Positions 21,704 through 31,429 of a DNA stretch of 64,000 nt are shown here, piece by piece. The stretch's first letter is position 1. Each line of letters starts with the position of its first letter. Location of the stretch: contig JAEBUN010000001.1 in assembly GCA_023014365.1 (NCBI GenBank), forward strand, positions 2,542,001 to 2,606,000, read 5' to 3'. The stretch is from Lepiota brunneoincarnata (Eukaryota > Basidiomycota > Agaricomycetes > Agaricales > Agaricaceae). Position numbers and translations under genes: made by a program. The notes under the pieces were generated by a model that had not been told where the DNA came from, ran no database searches, and was given only the letters and a program-made list of their open reading frames with translations.

Positions 21704-23085
21704 ATGAGATCTTCGGCTCCTTTCGCTTTTCTAGCTTGGCTTGTGAGCGCCGTATCAGCCCACTCGATCTTCCAGGAGTTGTACGTCAATGGAGTTTCTC
21801 AGGGCCATTTGCAGGGGATTCGCGTACCGGATTATGACGGTGTACGATAACAACCTTTCATCGCTCGAGCAAAGGGCGTGCCTGCTAACTTGCGTACAGC
21901 CGATTATGGATGTCAGTTCGAACGACGTTATTTGCAACGGGGGGATCAACCCCTACCACCAGCCCATTTCCACGAAGATTATTACAGTCGCTGCTGGTAC
22001 TCAAGTCACTGCCGAGTGGCACCATACTCTAGATGGCGCAAACCCCGGCGACACTGCTGACCCTATTGATGGGTCACACAAGGGACCTGTGTTGGCCTAC
22101 CTGTATGTGCACGTTCCTCGCGGGTCGAGACCATACTCAATAATTGATATCTTCAGTGCAAAGGTGCCCAACGCACTCCAGACATCCGTGACGGGTCTCA
22201 AATGGTTCAAGATCTACCATGATGGGTACTCGAATGGCGTGTGGGGTGTAGATAAGCTCATCCAGAACAAGGGAAAGGTGACCTTTACGATCCCCAGCTG
22301 CATTGCTGCGGGTCAGTATCTCCTCCGTGTTGAACTTATCGGTAAGTGGATAGTATAATGGCTTATGTCTGGGTGATTTACGAGCATATCATCGCCCCTC
22401 CTAGCGCTTCACGCGGCCTCTAGCTACCCTGGCGCTCAACTCTATGTACGCGTTTGTTAACAGTATCTTTCCCGTAAAGGAGAACTGATCACCTTTTTCC
22501 AGATGGAGTGTGCGCAGATCCAGATCACCGGTGGAGGAAATACCTCTCCTGCTACCGTTAGCTTCCCTGGAGCATACAAAGGTACACTATATTATATGTT
22601 CATATTCACCTTCAATTCTGAGTTCCTCCCAGGAAGTGATCCTGGAATCACGACGAATATTTACACAGGCCTTACCGGTTACACTATCCCGGGTGCGTCA
22701 TTATTTTCGCGTTGGAACGAACAAAGGTAATGTAATGAACCAATAGGGCCTCCCGTCTTTAGTTGCAACGGCGGAGGCACCACTGTCACATCCCCGCCTC
22801 AACAGACGACTACACGCCCTCCATCTTCGTCTGCTCCTCCTCCCTCGTCCACTCCAAGCCAGGGAGGCACTGTAACACAGTACGGTCAATGTGGTGGTAT
22901 CGGGTGAGCAGTGGTGTCTTGTCGACCAGCCCCGGCCATTCTGAGTCGCGCCTAGATATTCTGGACCGACTGTCTGTGTTTCACCATTCACTTGCACAAA
23001 GTCGAATGACTATGTAAGTTTTTGAACATTCGAGGTTCTTTGTTTAGCCCTGACTAGTTTCACCCAGTATAGTCAGTGCTTGTGA
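21704..23085 (+). CDS. AA9 lytic polysaccharide monooxygenase with CBM1
   Basis: Secreted copper enzyme that cleaves cellulose or hemicellulose oxidatively. Signal peptide [19 protein letters not shown] is followed by [11 protein letters not shown], so the mature N-terminal His of the copper brace is present. The second brace His is in VTAEWHHT and the axial Tyr is probably in GAQLYMECAQI. Also [71 protein letters not shown] Thr/Ser/Pro linker leads to a complete CBM1 cellulose-binding module, [19 protein letters not shown] to YYSQCL, with the usual cysteines. About eight introns, some placed exactly as in the Arg-AA9 gene. Stop 23083-23085. Confidence 0.95.
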
Positions 23086-23262
23086 AATTCTGTCTCGGAG
23101 AAATGCTTCGATTCCAAACTGTCTGTTCTTCCAAATGTATTATTGTTATCAATCAGAGTTCTATTCTTAGCTGCAACATATGTAGCGCCGGCGGGGTAAA
23201 GCCCCGCAAGATCGTTCCACGATTGATTGAGTTGGAATGGACTCACTGACGACGATCCGGGA

Positions 23263-24039
23263 TTAATAGTACCAAACGGGTATTTGGGACTCGAGGATGC
23301 CGGTCCGCGCTTTCTTCTTCAACATCAGCAAAGGGACGACGAAATATCCACTTGGGCTTGGTGCGGCGGGCCTTGTGCCTGTACAGGTTTTCTTTTGAGC
23401 TTGGAGGTTGCCGGAGAGCCGAAGTGTCAGATCCTGGGTGGGAGATGGTGTCCCATGCACGACCTGCCAAATGTCAGACTCGGTTGGGTTGGGCGCATCA
23501 TTTAAAAGGGTCTCCTGCAACAACCAGGAAGCCGGAGAAAGTTAATTAATAAAGGGTTGCTTGCCGCTAGGGTTTTCATCTTGCCTTATTGGCGCAGTGT
23601 TCTGAAGTGATTGTGAGATGGAGACAAACACCGTGATTAAGTGAGCCAAGTCGTAGTACAGGTTAGGACTCCAGGAGTGGTTTCGGGAGGACAGAGTTCC
23701 GAGAGAAACCGTCAAGTTTGAAGTGAGCTTCCTGTCTCTTTTTTCTGTGCCTTCAGCCTGAGAGATCGCCGCCTGGTACTCCTGAAATGAAAGCTGATCC
23801 TTGTTGTGTCGGTGATGCTGGGGCCGATGTCCAGTCAGGATAGTACCAAAGCGCGCTATTTCCGGATGTGGGTGAGCGGGTGCGCTCTTGCGAGGTAGAG
23901 GCATGTGGTTGATTCGTAAATTTATCATTGGTGTCTTCAAGAGGGGGGTTGTGGGAGTCGTGGAAGGTTGGGTTGTTGAGCCGAATAGAATGCCACGAGT
24001 GTGAATTTCTGGTTCGCAGAAGTTGTTATCTCCGCTCAA
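23263..24039 (-). CDS. Hypothetical protein, two exons (tentative)
   Basis: Not recognised. An ATG at 24039 opens a 165-codon frame (MSGDNNFCEPEIHTRGILFG ... ending PSGKQPFIN). Beyond it, after a possible acceptor TTGCAG near 23525, a second frame (GETLLNDAPNPTESD-like, EESDIWQVVHG-like, then KKKARTGILESQIPVWYY) runs to a TAA at 23263-23265. Composition is hydrophilic, Pro/Thr/His-rich. No signal peptide or domain seen. The pairing of the two parts is a guess and either may be chance. Confidence 0.28.
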
Positions 24040-24376
24040 GGTATGCTTGAAAGTGCATCAAGCACATATTCTGCCCGGATGTAGGACACAGAATAGATTG
24101 ATGCAGGAATACGTCGTGCCGGTCAGGTAAAAAGTCCCGGATACAAACAAAGGTCAGCCAAGTCCCGTAACACCTGCCGAGTTCTATTCTGCTCGACAGG
24201 ACACATTTGACACTTGGTATGAAAGGTGGAATGTTCCCCCGCCTCTGCGCGCCTCCCTTCCTGGTTCTGGTTCCGGAACCTTATGAGCGAAGTAGCCGCA
24301 GTGGGGGGCTATAAGTAAGGGAAGAGAAAGTAGGTTCGTTCATTCAACTCTACAATCTACCAAATGTCCACATCAC
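24040..24376 (+). promoter_or_regulatory. Promoter of coiled-coil protein gene
   Basis: TATA box TATAAGTA at 24310-24317, preceded by GTGGGG (24301-24306, CreA-like), 60 bp before the ATG at 24377, with a CA/CT-rich leader between. Confidence 0.45.
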
Positions 24377-26557
24377 TTGTTTACCAAACTACGCATTGCT
24401 CTTGCAACTGCCACAAACACGTTGCCGGTTTTGGTTTCCCGACCATCGCCTTACCTTTTAAACCACGGCGCCGCCGCCGGTCATCAATCTGCCTATGGCA
24501 TTGCCTCTCAGAACCATGTCTTTTCCTCTTCGCCCGCTATTTCCGCTGGCTGCACTTGCACAGGGAAGAACCATAGCACTAACGACATCGTCGAGCCCGT
24601 CGTATACCCCTTCAAAGGCGGGCATGTCAAACACACTCACGCTTCTTACCGCCGTGAGAGCATTCCCGAACTGAACCCGCACCCTACCGGCGCTATCCCT
24701 GCAGGGGGCGTGCACGTCGCCAACGGGCATGCTGCCGGAGCGCCACATGCACCCACTGTCCCTACGGTCAAGGGCACTGGCAGCTGGACATTGAGTGTCC
24801 CCATCCCTATCCCACACGGTCTCCCCAACGCAACCCTTGAGTCTCTTGTCTACACCATCCGCTATGCATCCCTCGGCGCTGGGAGTGCGTCTGTCCAAAC
24901 AGATATTGTACTCTCCCATGGGGACGCCAAGTCACCCGAGGGCGTTATCACGGACTATGCCAAGTTGCCCTTGTACTCGCACTATGGGTACGGTACTGGT
25001 GACGACAAGTCGGGTCGGGGCTCTGGGTATGGTCCGCCCATGTTAAATGAGGCGCTGGGGCTGTGCCTTGCATCGATGCCTGCTTTCAAGAATGTGAGCG
25101 ATGTTAGTGCATGGAGCCATTACCTGGACCACCAAAAGATCCACCCCAATGTACGGATTGGGGACGAACAGAACTATGCAGCACATGCAGCCCATTCGTA
25201 TGGTGATGAGTGCCATGTTTACCTGTTCTTCCATGTGTACGAGTACCCTGGTGCGGACACGTTGAGGAGCATCTCGGTTGACGTTTCTGCGACATGGAAT
25301 GATGGTGCCGAGTTGAAGAAATTGAAGGAAGAGAGGGCGCGGGAGGTGAGCGAGATGAGGCTGGAGAGGGAGAGGCTGATCATCATGAAGAGGGAAGTGG
25401 AAGATGTGATCAGACGGCTCGAAGCGACTACAAAAAAGGCGAACGAGGAGGCGGAGAGGAGGATAAAGGGAGAGGCTGCCATTGAGAAGGAGCTAAGGGA
25501 ACGCGAGGAAGAATTCATGGATATCGAGCAAAGGGCGAAAGCAGCGTACGAGCGGAGATTGAAGGAAGAGCAAGCGAGGTTGAACACGATCGATGAGATG
25601 GAGAAGAAATCTAAAGCGGAACACGAGAAGAGGATGCGTGAGGAGGAGATGAGGTTCAAAGCGCTCAGTGATGCTGAGCGAAAGGCCGCGATTGAGCACG
25701 AGAAGAGGATGAGAGAGGAGGCCCAGAGGTTGAAGCTCATCAATGAGGCGGAAGGCCGGGCTAGAGAGGAGTATGTGAAGAGGACACACGAGGAGGAAGC
25801 GAGGTTGAAGACGCTCAGTGAGGCTGAGAGGAAAGCCGAGATTGAACACGAGAAAAGGATGAAAGAGGAGGCTGAGGGACTGAAGCTGATCAGCGAGGCG
25901 GAAAGCCAGGCCCGGGCAGAGTATGCAAAGAGGCTGCGGGAGGAAGAAACACGGTTCAAGGCACTCGACGAGGCGGAGACCAAGGCGAGATCTGAGTACG
26001 AGAGGAGGTTGAAGGAAGAAGAGGCGCGACTCAAGGCGCTCGGGTATGCTGAAAATCACGCGAAGGAGGAGTACGTGAAGAGGGCAAAGGAGGAAGAAGC
26101 ACGACTGAAGGAACTCGAAGAGCTGCAGAAGAAGATAAGAGAGGAACGCGAGCAGCTCTCACGTGAGCAGGAAGAACGCAGAATGGCAGAGGAGGCCGAG
26201 GAGGCCAAGCGCAGGGCCGCGGAGGAGAAAAGGTTGCGAGAGGAGACAGAGAGGCAGGCACGGGAGGCAGAGGAGGCCGAACGGAGGGCCAAAGAGGCAG
26301 AACGAAAGGCACAGGAGGCAGAACGAAAGGCCCAGGAGGCAGAACGAAAGGCCCAGGAGGCAGCGAGGGCAGTGCCGAAGATCTCGGAAGCACCACATGT
26401 TGCAGACGACAAGATGCAGGAACACATTGCAGAGGCAGCGGCAAGGCTGGGACAAAAGTGCAAGAATGGGTATGCGTGGGAGAAAAAGGCGCACGGGTAT
26501 AAGTGCAGTGGGGGTGGGCACTTTATCTCCTTCAAGGACTTGGGAATGTTACACTAG
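24377..26557 (+). CDS. Long coiled-coil protein with eight 25-residue repeats and a C-terminal Cys/His motif
   Basis: Intronless 726-residue protein; function unknown. Residues 1-60 are Ala/Ser/His-rich with a CTCTGKNH motif. About 135-310 look globular: GSWTLSVPIPIPHGLPNATL, TIRYASLGAGSASVQTDIVL, HVYLFFHVYEYPGADTLRSI. From about 315 to 680 the chain is a charged coiled coil (Glu/Lys/Arg/Ala), including eight exactly spaced 25-residue units (nt 25544-26143) and an AERKAQE triplet run. The C-terminal 35 residues return to a compact motif, CKNGYAWEKKAHGYKCSGGG then HFISFKDL, with two Cys and a His that could bind metal. I recognise similar C-terminal motifs only as orphan fungal sequence. TATA promoter suggests regulated expression. 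Next gene starts 42 bp downstream. Confidence 0.85.
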   Translation: MFTKLRIALATATNTLPVLVSRPSPYLLNHGAAAGHQSAYGIASQNHVFSSSPAISAGCTCTGKNHSTNDIVEPVVYPFKGGHVKHTHASYRRESIPELNPHPTGAIPAGGVHVANGHAAGAPHAPTVPTVKGTGSWTLSVPIPIPHGLPNATLESLVYTIRYASLGAGSASVQTDIVLSHGDAKSPEGVITDYAKLPLYSHYGYGTGDDKSGRGSGYGPPMLNEALGLCLASMPAFKNVSDVSAWSHYLDHQKIHPNVRIGDEQNYAAHAAHSYGDECHVYLFFHVYEYPGADTLRSISVDVSATWNDGAELKKLKEERAREVSEMRLERERLIIMKREVEDVIRRLEATTKKANEEAERRIKGEAAIEKELREREEEFMDIEQRAKAAYERRLKEEQARLNTIDEMEKKSKAEHEKRMREEEMRFKALSDAERKAAIEHEKRMREEAQRLKLINEAEGRAREEYVKRTHEEEARLKTLSEAERKAEIEHEKRMKEEAEGLKLISEAESQARAEYAKRLREEETRFKALDEAETKARSEYERRLKEEEARLKALGYAENHAKEEYVKRAKEEEARLKELEELQKKIREEREQLSREQEERRMAEEAEEAKRRAAEEKRLREETERQAREAEEAERRAKEAERKAQEAERKAQEAERKAQEAARAVPKISEAPHVADDKMQEHIAEAAARLGQKCKNGYAWEKKAHGYKCSGGGHFISFKDLGMLH
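25544..26143 (+). repeat. 8 x 75-nt in-frame tandem repeat
   Basis: Units start at 25544, 25619, 25694, 25769, 25844, 25919, 25994 and 26069 with no length variation. Consensus E-[YH]-x-K-R-[ML]-[RK]-E-E-x-x-R-[LF]-K-x-[LI]-x-E-A-E-x-x-A-x-x. Nucleotide identity between units is partial, so the duplications are old while the 25-residue period is strictly kept. Confidence 0.9.
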
Positions 26558-26599
26558 TTTTGAGATTAGATATCCTCGCTTTCTCTCTCTCTTTCTCTC

Positions 26600-28482
26600 A
26601 TGTTTCTTCTACGCTCCCCAATATATGCTCTTCCAGTTGAACTCCTCACCCGTATTTTCGTCCTTGGTGCTGACGACGACCATCCTTACTCTCGCTCTCC
26701 CTTCCTTCTCAAACCAGTCCAGGACTACTACGCCGTTCCCTCGACCCAATTCCAGCTCACTGCCTCCCACGTTTGCCGCCACTGGCGCCACGTCGCTCTT
26801 CGCACCCCCTTCCTCTGGACAGCCCTTTGCTTCAGGGAGTGTTCTCATATACCCCGTGCACAGGCTTACCTTGCACGATGCTCGTCCAATCCCAACCGCC
26901 GTCTCGACATCCTCGTCGACACCGTTGCACCTGAGGACCACATTCCCGGTGTCACCCTCTGTCAGGAAGAGCTTCCCGTCGTCTTCTCCCTCATAATGCC
27001 CCACGTCTCTTATTGGCGTGCCTTTCATCTCAAAATTCGCGACAACACCTGCAAACTCCAGGCACGCCAGAACCTCGGAGGTTCTGGTCCTGCCCCCAAC
27101 CTCGAGACGCTCCAACTCTATCATTTTGAGAATTTTCGTACAACCCAGAACCTCTATATTGCAACCCACAGATCCCCTGTCAGAATTTTCAGCAACTCCT
27201 TACCAAAGCTCAAGAACGTCTCTTTGATCGGTGTCAATCTCCTTTGGGACCAGAGCCCGTACCTGCTCGATCTTCACACCCTTGAGCTTGCTCTCCACCC
27301 CGAAAATATTCGTCCTCCATACAAGTACTGGGACAGGATCCTACGCCTCAGTCCTGCCCTACAGCGTCTCTTTCTACACTATTCCGGTCCAAAGAGCGAG
27401 GATGGCACAGACGAACTCGCGTGGACCCCCTTACAAGATGGCAAGGGCAAGGGCAAGGAGGATGAGTGTGTTCTCCTCGACTCCCTCTGGGAGCTGAGCC
27501 TGACTGACTTGGATCCCGATTATCTCTGTCTCCTCCTCAGCCGCCTTGTGATGCCAAACATGAGGAAGCTCAGTCTCCATCTGCCGGACCAGGATTTCAC
27601 CCCCTTCCTCGGGCTTATCGCGCCCTCCACCACTCCACTCCTCGACTCCGTACAACCACCGACAACGATCCCTCATAACGAGACCTATCCAGATTTTTCC
27701 TTTCCCTCTACCGGCCGCAGCACCTCGCCTGTCAGCTCTTGGGACTCCCATTCGGCCTCTTCGGGATCATCAACCCCCGTACATTCGCCGACGTCCACGT
27801 CGGCCTCTGCTTCTTCCACTTTCGCCGCTTCTATCACCACCACCGCTACTTCCATTTCAGTCAGTTCAATGTCCAATATAGCTTTCAAGCGCTCGCCCTT
27901 ACCGGCTTTAGCCACGACCCTGGAAACGCTTATCATTACGGCCCTGGAGTGTTCATTCTCCAGCTGGAGGGTCTTTATTCGGAGTTTGCTCGCGTTGAGG
28001 GTCCTTGACGTCAATTTCGCCAAGTTGTGGATGACAAGAGAGTCTGGTGACGACAAGTCCGACAGCATGCCGTGGCTAGTGTTGATTGAGTGGGTCACGG
28101 AAGAAATCAAGGGGAAGGAGTGTAGTGTGGTGTGGAGGGAGAGGATGGTGTTGCCGCAGCTGAAGCGATGTAAGATTGCTGGGCTGCCTGGTTGGGCAGT
28201 GAGGAGGCTTGTTGTGGAGAGAGAGGCGGAGAGAGAGAGGCGGAGGAGGGATGGGGGCGAGTGGGTGGGTGATATGGAGTGGTTGGTTGTAGAAGATAAG
28301 GATGCACGTAAGGATGAAGAGTTGATGAAGATTTTCGAGAAGGGTATTCGGATCGAGGACGGGGAACAAAGAGGGAAGGGTATGTGGACAAAAGTCTGGA
28401 GGGTCCCCAAAGAGGATGAGGAAGATGAGGAGGATGAAGATGAGGATGAGGATGAAGATGAGAATGGGGAGGGAGAGCAGGA

Positions 28483-28550
<68 letters not shown>

Positions 28551-28678
28551 ATGAAGACTACGATGCTGAGGAAGGAGAAAGTGAGGCGGAACAAGATCAG
28601 GAGATGTATGATGCTATATCAAATGGCCCTAAGGCGAGCTCATCAACCCTGGCTTCAAGCTCAGGGTCAAGTTTGTGA
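26600..28678 (+). CDS. F-box protein with leucine-rich body and acidic Glu-Gly tail
   Basis: Intronless, 692 residues. N-terminal F-box: YALPVELLTRIFVLGADDD, then LTASHVCRHWRHVALRTPFLW, typical of agaricomycete F-box proteins. The centre has leucine-rich strands (PNLETLQLYHFENF, PKLKNVSLIGVNLLWDQ, MPNMRKLSLHLPDQD), then a Ser/Thr/Pro-rich loop and an Arg-rich helix. The last ~80 residues are acidic: runs of Glu/Asp and eleven Glu-Gly pairs encoded by a hexanucleotide repeat. Likely an SCF substrate adaptor. It starts only 42 bp after the stop of the coiled-coil gene. The ATG at 26600 sits directly before the F-box. Confidence 0.85.
28484..28549 (+). repeat. (GAGGGT)11 coding microsatellite
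   Basis: Eleven perfect copies of GAGGGT in frame in the F-box/LRR gene, each encoding Glu-Gly. Being a perfect hexamer it can change length without frameshift. Confidence 0.97.
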
Positions 28679-29121
28679 CCATACCGTGATACCTATTCAG
28701 TTGCTCTCTCACTGACGCATGAACGGACGGTAAAACGTCGTGACTTCTTATTGGATACCTTTAAATATTGTTTCCCATACTATTGTTGTATTCCCCGTTT
28801 GTTGTGGATATTTTGGATGTATTATGTGTTTTCATGGTTCTGCTTGCGTTGCCCGTTTACAGTTGTCCCTAATCTTGCCCAGATATCTACGTAACTATCA
28901 AAAGGCGATTGACATCCAGAGTGACCCTCACATACAAGGGTTGGTTGGATGGAAGGTTTAGGAACGGGAAATGTTTGCGATGGATGTGTGGGCGGCCTCT
29001 ACACACGCTTTCACAAATATTAATTTATTCGCACGCGCGTCCTTCATGGAACGGCTAGCGCAAAAATTAACATCACCGTATTTCGCTTAAAATACAAGGA
29101 TATATGCAGTTACTATCACAT
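28679..29121. other. Convergent 3' intergenic region
   Basis: 443 bp between the F-box/LRR stop (+) and the GMC oxidoreductase stop (-). AT-rich, no coding signal seen. Confidence 0.4.
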
Positions 29122-31429
29122 TTAGATTCTCCAATGAGACTTGATCAGATCAGAGGCTCTCTCTGCAACAGCGTAAACAAATGCCTGCGTATGAGCGGCT
29201 GGATTAAACGGCTGAAATTGAATTGGAGAACAGGCGTGAATCTCAATACGGGACACCCTATCCACAGAAATCCACATACCAAAACTGAAAGATCGACAAC
29301 GCGCAAACCTTCGGCCTTCTTCAGTCTGAGATCTGGGTCCAAAACCCCGTACTCCGCTCCCTTGGGTGACATTGCACAAGAACCAAGCGGATGCTGGAAT
29401 CCAATGAGGCCATTCTTCATGAACTCATCAATCTCGTCGTCTGTTGTTGCGTTGACGGAGGGAGCGATGATATAGTCCTTGAATGCTGGGAATGTGAGAA
29501 ATTTACGAGCAAGTTTGACGCCCTCCCTGAGCATCGCGACGTCGAATTCAGACCCGAAGAAGTTGGGGTCGATCAGCGGAGCATCGAAAGGATTATTGGA
29601 GCTCAGAGTGACAGAACCCACTATACATCTCATCACATTAGAGCACAGCTGGAGGTCATGGCACAACGCAACGCACCAGAGATGGGCTGTAGGTTACAAA
29701 CTCCCATGAGGAAGTAATGGCCGGTCGGTGGAAATGGTGGCCTCAGTATACCATTCTGAAATCTCAGATAAGATCTGTGATTCATGCAAGAATGTTGGAA
29801 CATACCGTCGGTACAAGTTCGATGTGTGCAGTATTCGGACCCGGGGATGGATCTAATCCCGGGAACTTCTCGAAGATATCCGAGTCAGGGGGAAGGCGCA
29901 CCCATGCCACAGTATTAAATGTCGCGTCGACCAGTGGGCCAGTGCGACGTTTCTGCCATTCTGCGAGACTTTGATTCCCGAGTGTGTCATCGCGATTCAT
30001 TAAATCAAATGTTTCCGAATCAGTTGCGTTCACGAGCCATTGGTTATAGATTCCCGGATGGTCCGAGAAATTCTTTCCTACGGATGGAAGATGAAGTACT
30101 GACCCAACCCCGACTTTCTTGAGATCGTCCCTGTCGCCAATCCCGGAGTTCAAAAGAATGTGTGGGCTGCCAATACTTCCTCCCGAAAGTATAATCTCTT
30201 TTGTGGCTCTGACGTGCTTTGTAGGCCCTGTGGGGTGGTTAGGTCTGGATAACCAGCCGAAGATGAGCAATACCTCCAACCCCGTCGGTAAACTCGACAG
30301 TGTCAAAGACTGGCCGTCCCTTGCTCGTTCTTGTCTTTAGAACCTTCGCTACTTGTGCATTGAGCAAGACATGGAGATTTTTCCGTTTGGCGATGTGAGG
30401 CCCTAAATATGATGTTGCAGCACTGCTTCTCTCTCCGTTCTGGATGGTGGCCTGCGTGTATCCTGTGCGGGGGTACATGAATTAGAAAGTCGTGTTTGAC
30501 CAACTGTATAGTCCAGTCTTACCAACGCCAAGATGTCTCCCAGAATTATGATCCAAGTTGAAGAAGAATTCCTCGTCCTGCGATTCACGCGCAGCTTGAA
30601 TCACCCGTTGGTCAAGCGGCCAAGGAAAACCGGCAACGCTGACACCAGTATTTCCAGAAAAACTATGAGCCTTGGGATCGAATTGACCATGCGTATTATG
30701 ATGATCCGCAGGTGGCACCCATTTCTCGTTCTGGTGAACCTATAGTCAGCCACTACGATCCCTCATGATGGGTACGAGTGTACTAACTCGACGGAAATAT
30801 TTCTGCATAGCATCCCACGACCAGCCAGGGTCCCCGGTAACTTGAGCGTACCGGTCCCAATCTTCAAAAGAACCCTTGGTGTATGCCAACAGGTCTACCT
30901 TCATTAGCGCAAGTCCAGCCTGCCGAGGACGTGATACTTACTAACGGAGCTACTTCCACCAAGGACATGACCGCGGGCATAGGCGAGAGACCTATTATTT
31001 ACCCCACGCTGAGGAACAGTGGTGTAGTTCCAATCGAACCGGGTGGCGTGTGTCGCTCGAGTGGCGTAAAAAGGGATGGAAATGTTGAGGAAACCATCAG
31101 GGCTGATGCACACTTGGCGTTCAAGAGTTGTTACCACGGTTAAACAGACAAAGTTCTCACGATCCGCCCGCTTCTAAAACCAGGACTTTCGTGTGTGGAT
31201 TTTCTGTAAGTCGGTTGGCCACTACAAGCCCGGCGGTACCGCCTAGGGACCCACTTGTTAGTAGTTTGATCGTGGATCGGGACAGAGAACTTCACCTCCA
31301 ACTGATGATGAAATCAAAGTTCGTCGAGTGGACACGTTTGAATGATTCGACGATCTCTGCAGTGCAGGTGCGCGCAAGGGCGAGTGCGCTGGCAAGAAAA
31401 AGAGCAGAGCGCATGTTGAGACTCAACAT
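29122..31429 (-). CDS. GMC oxidoreductase, aryl-alcohol-oxidase type (AA3_2), copy 1
   Basis: Secreted FAD enzyme that would oxidise aromatic or aliphatic alcohols and give H2O2. Signal peptide near [19 protein letters not shown]. Exons: [15 protein letters not shown] with [126 protein letters not shown] with the first catalytic His; [20 protein letters not shown] with the second. At 31301-31303 one extra base separates FDFII from the GGGTAG dinucleotide-binding motif; as written, the frame reads S-W-R and stops. Exon plan matches copy 2. Stop 29122-29124. Confidence 0.85.

Noticed and set aside
25219..26034. 271-codon open frame on the minus strand
   Set aside because: It is the antisense of the repeat-rich coiled coil; Glu/Lys-rich codons read backwards give Ser/Leu/Phe-rich sequence without stops.
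28484..28549. Telomere-like repeat
   Set aside because: The unit is GAGGGT, not the TTAGGG of most fungi, and it is in frame within a gene.
28076..28594. 172-codon minus-strand frame with long Thr-Leu repeats
   Set aside because: Reverse complement of the GAGGGT/acidic tail of the F-box gene, low complexity.
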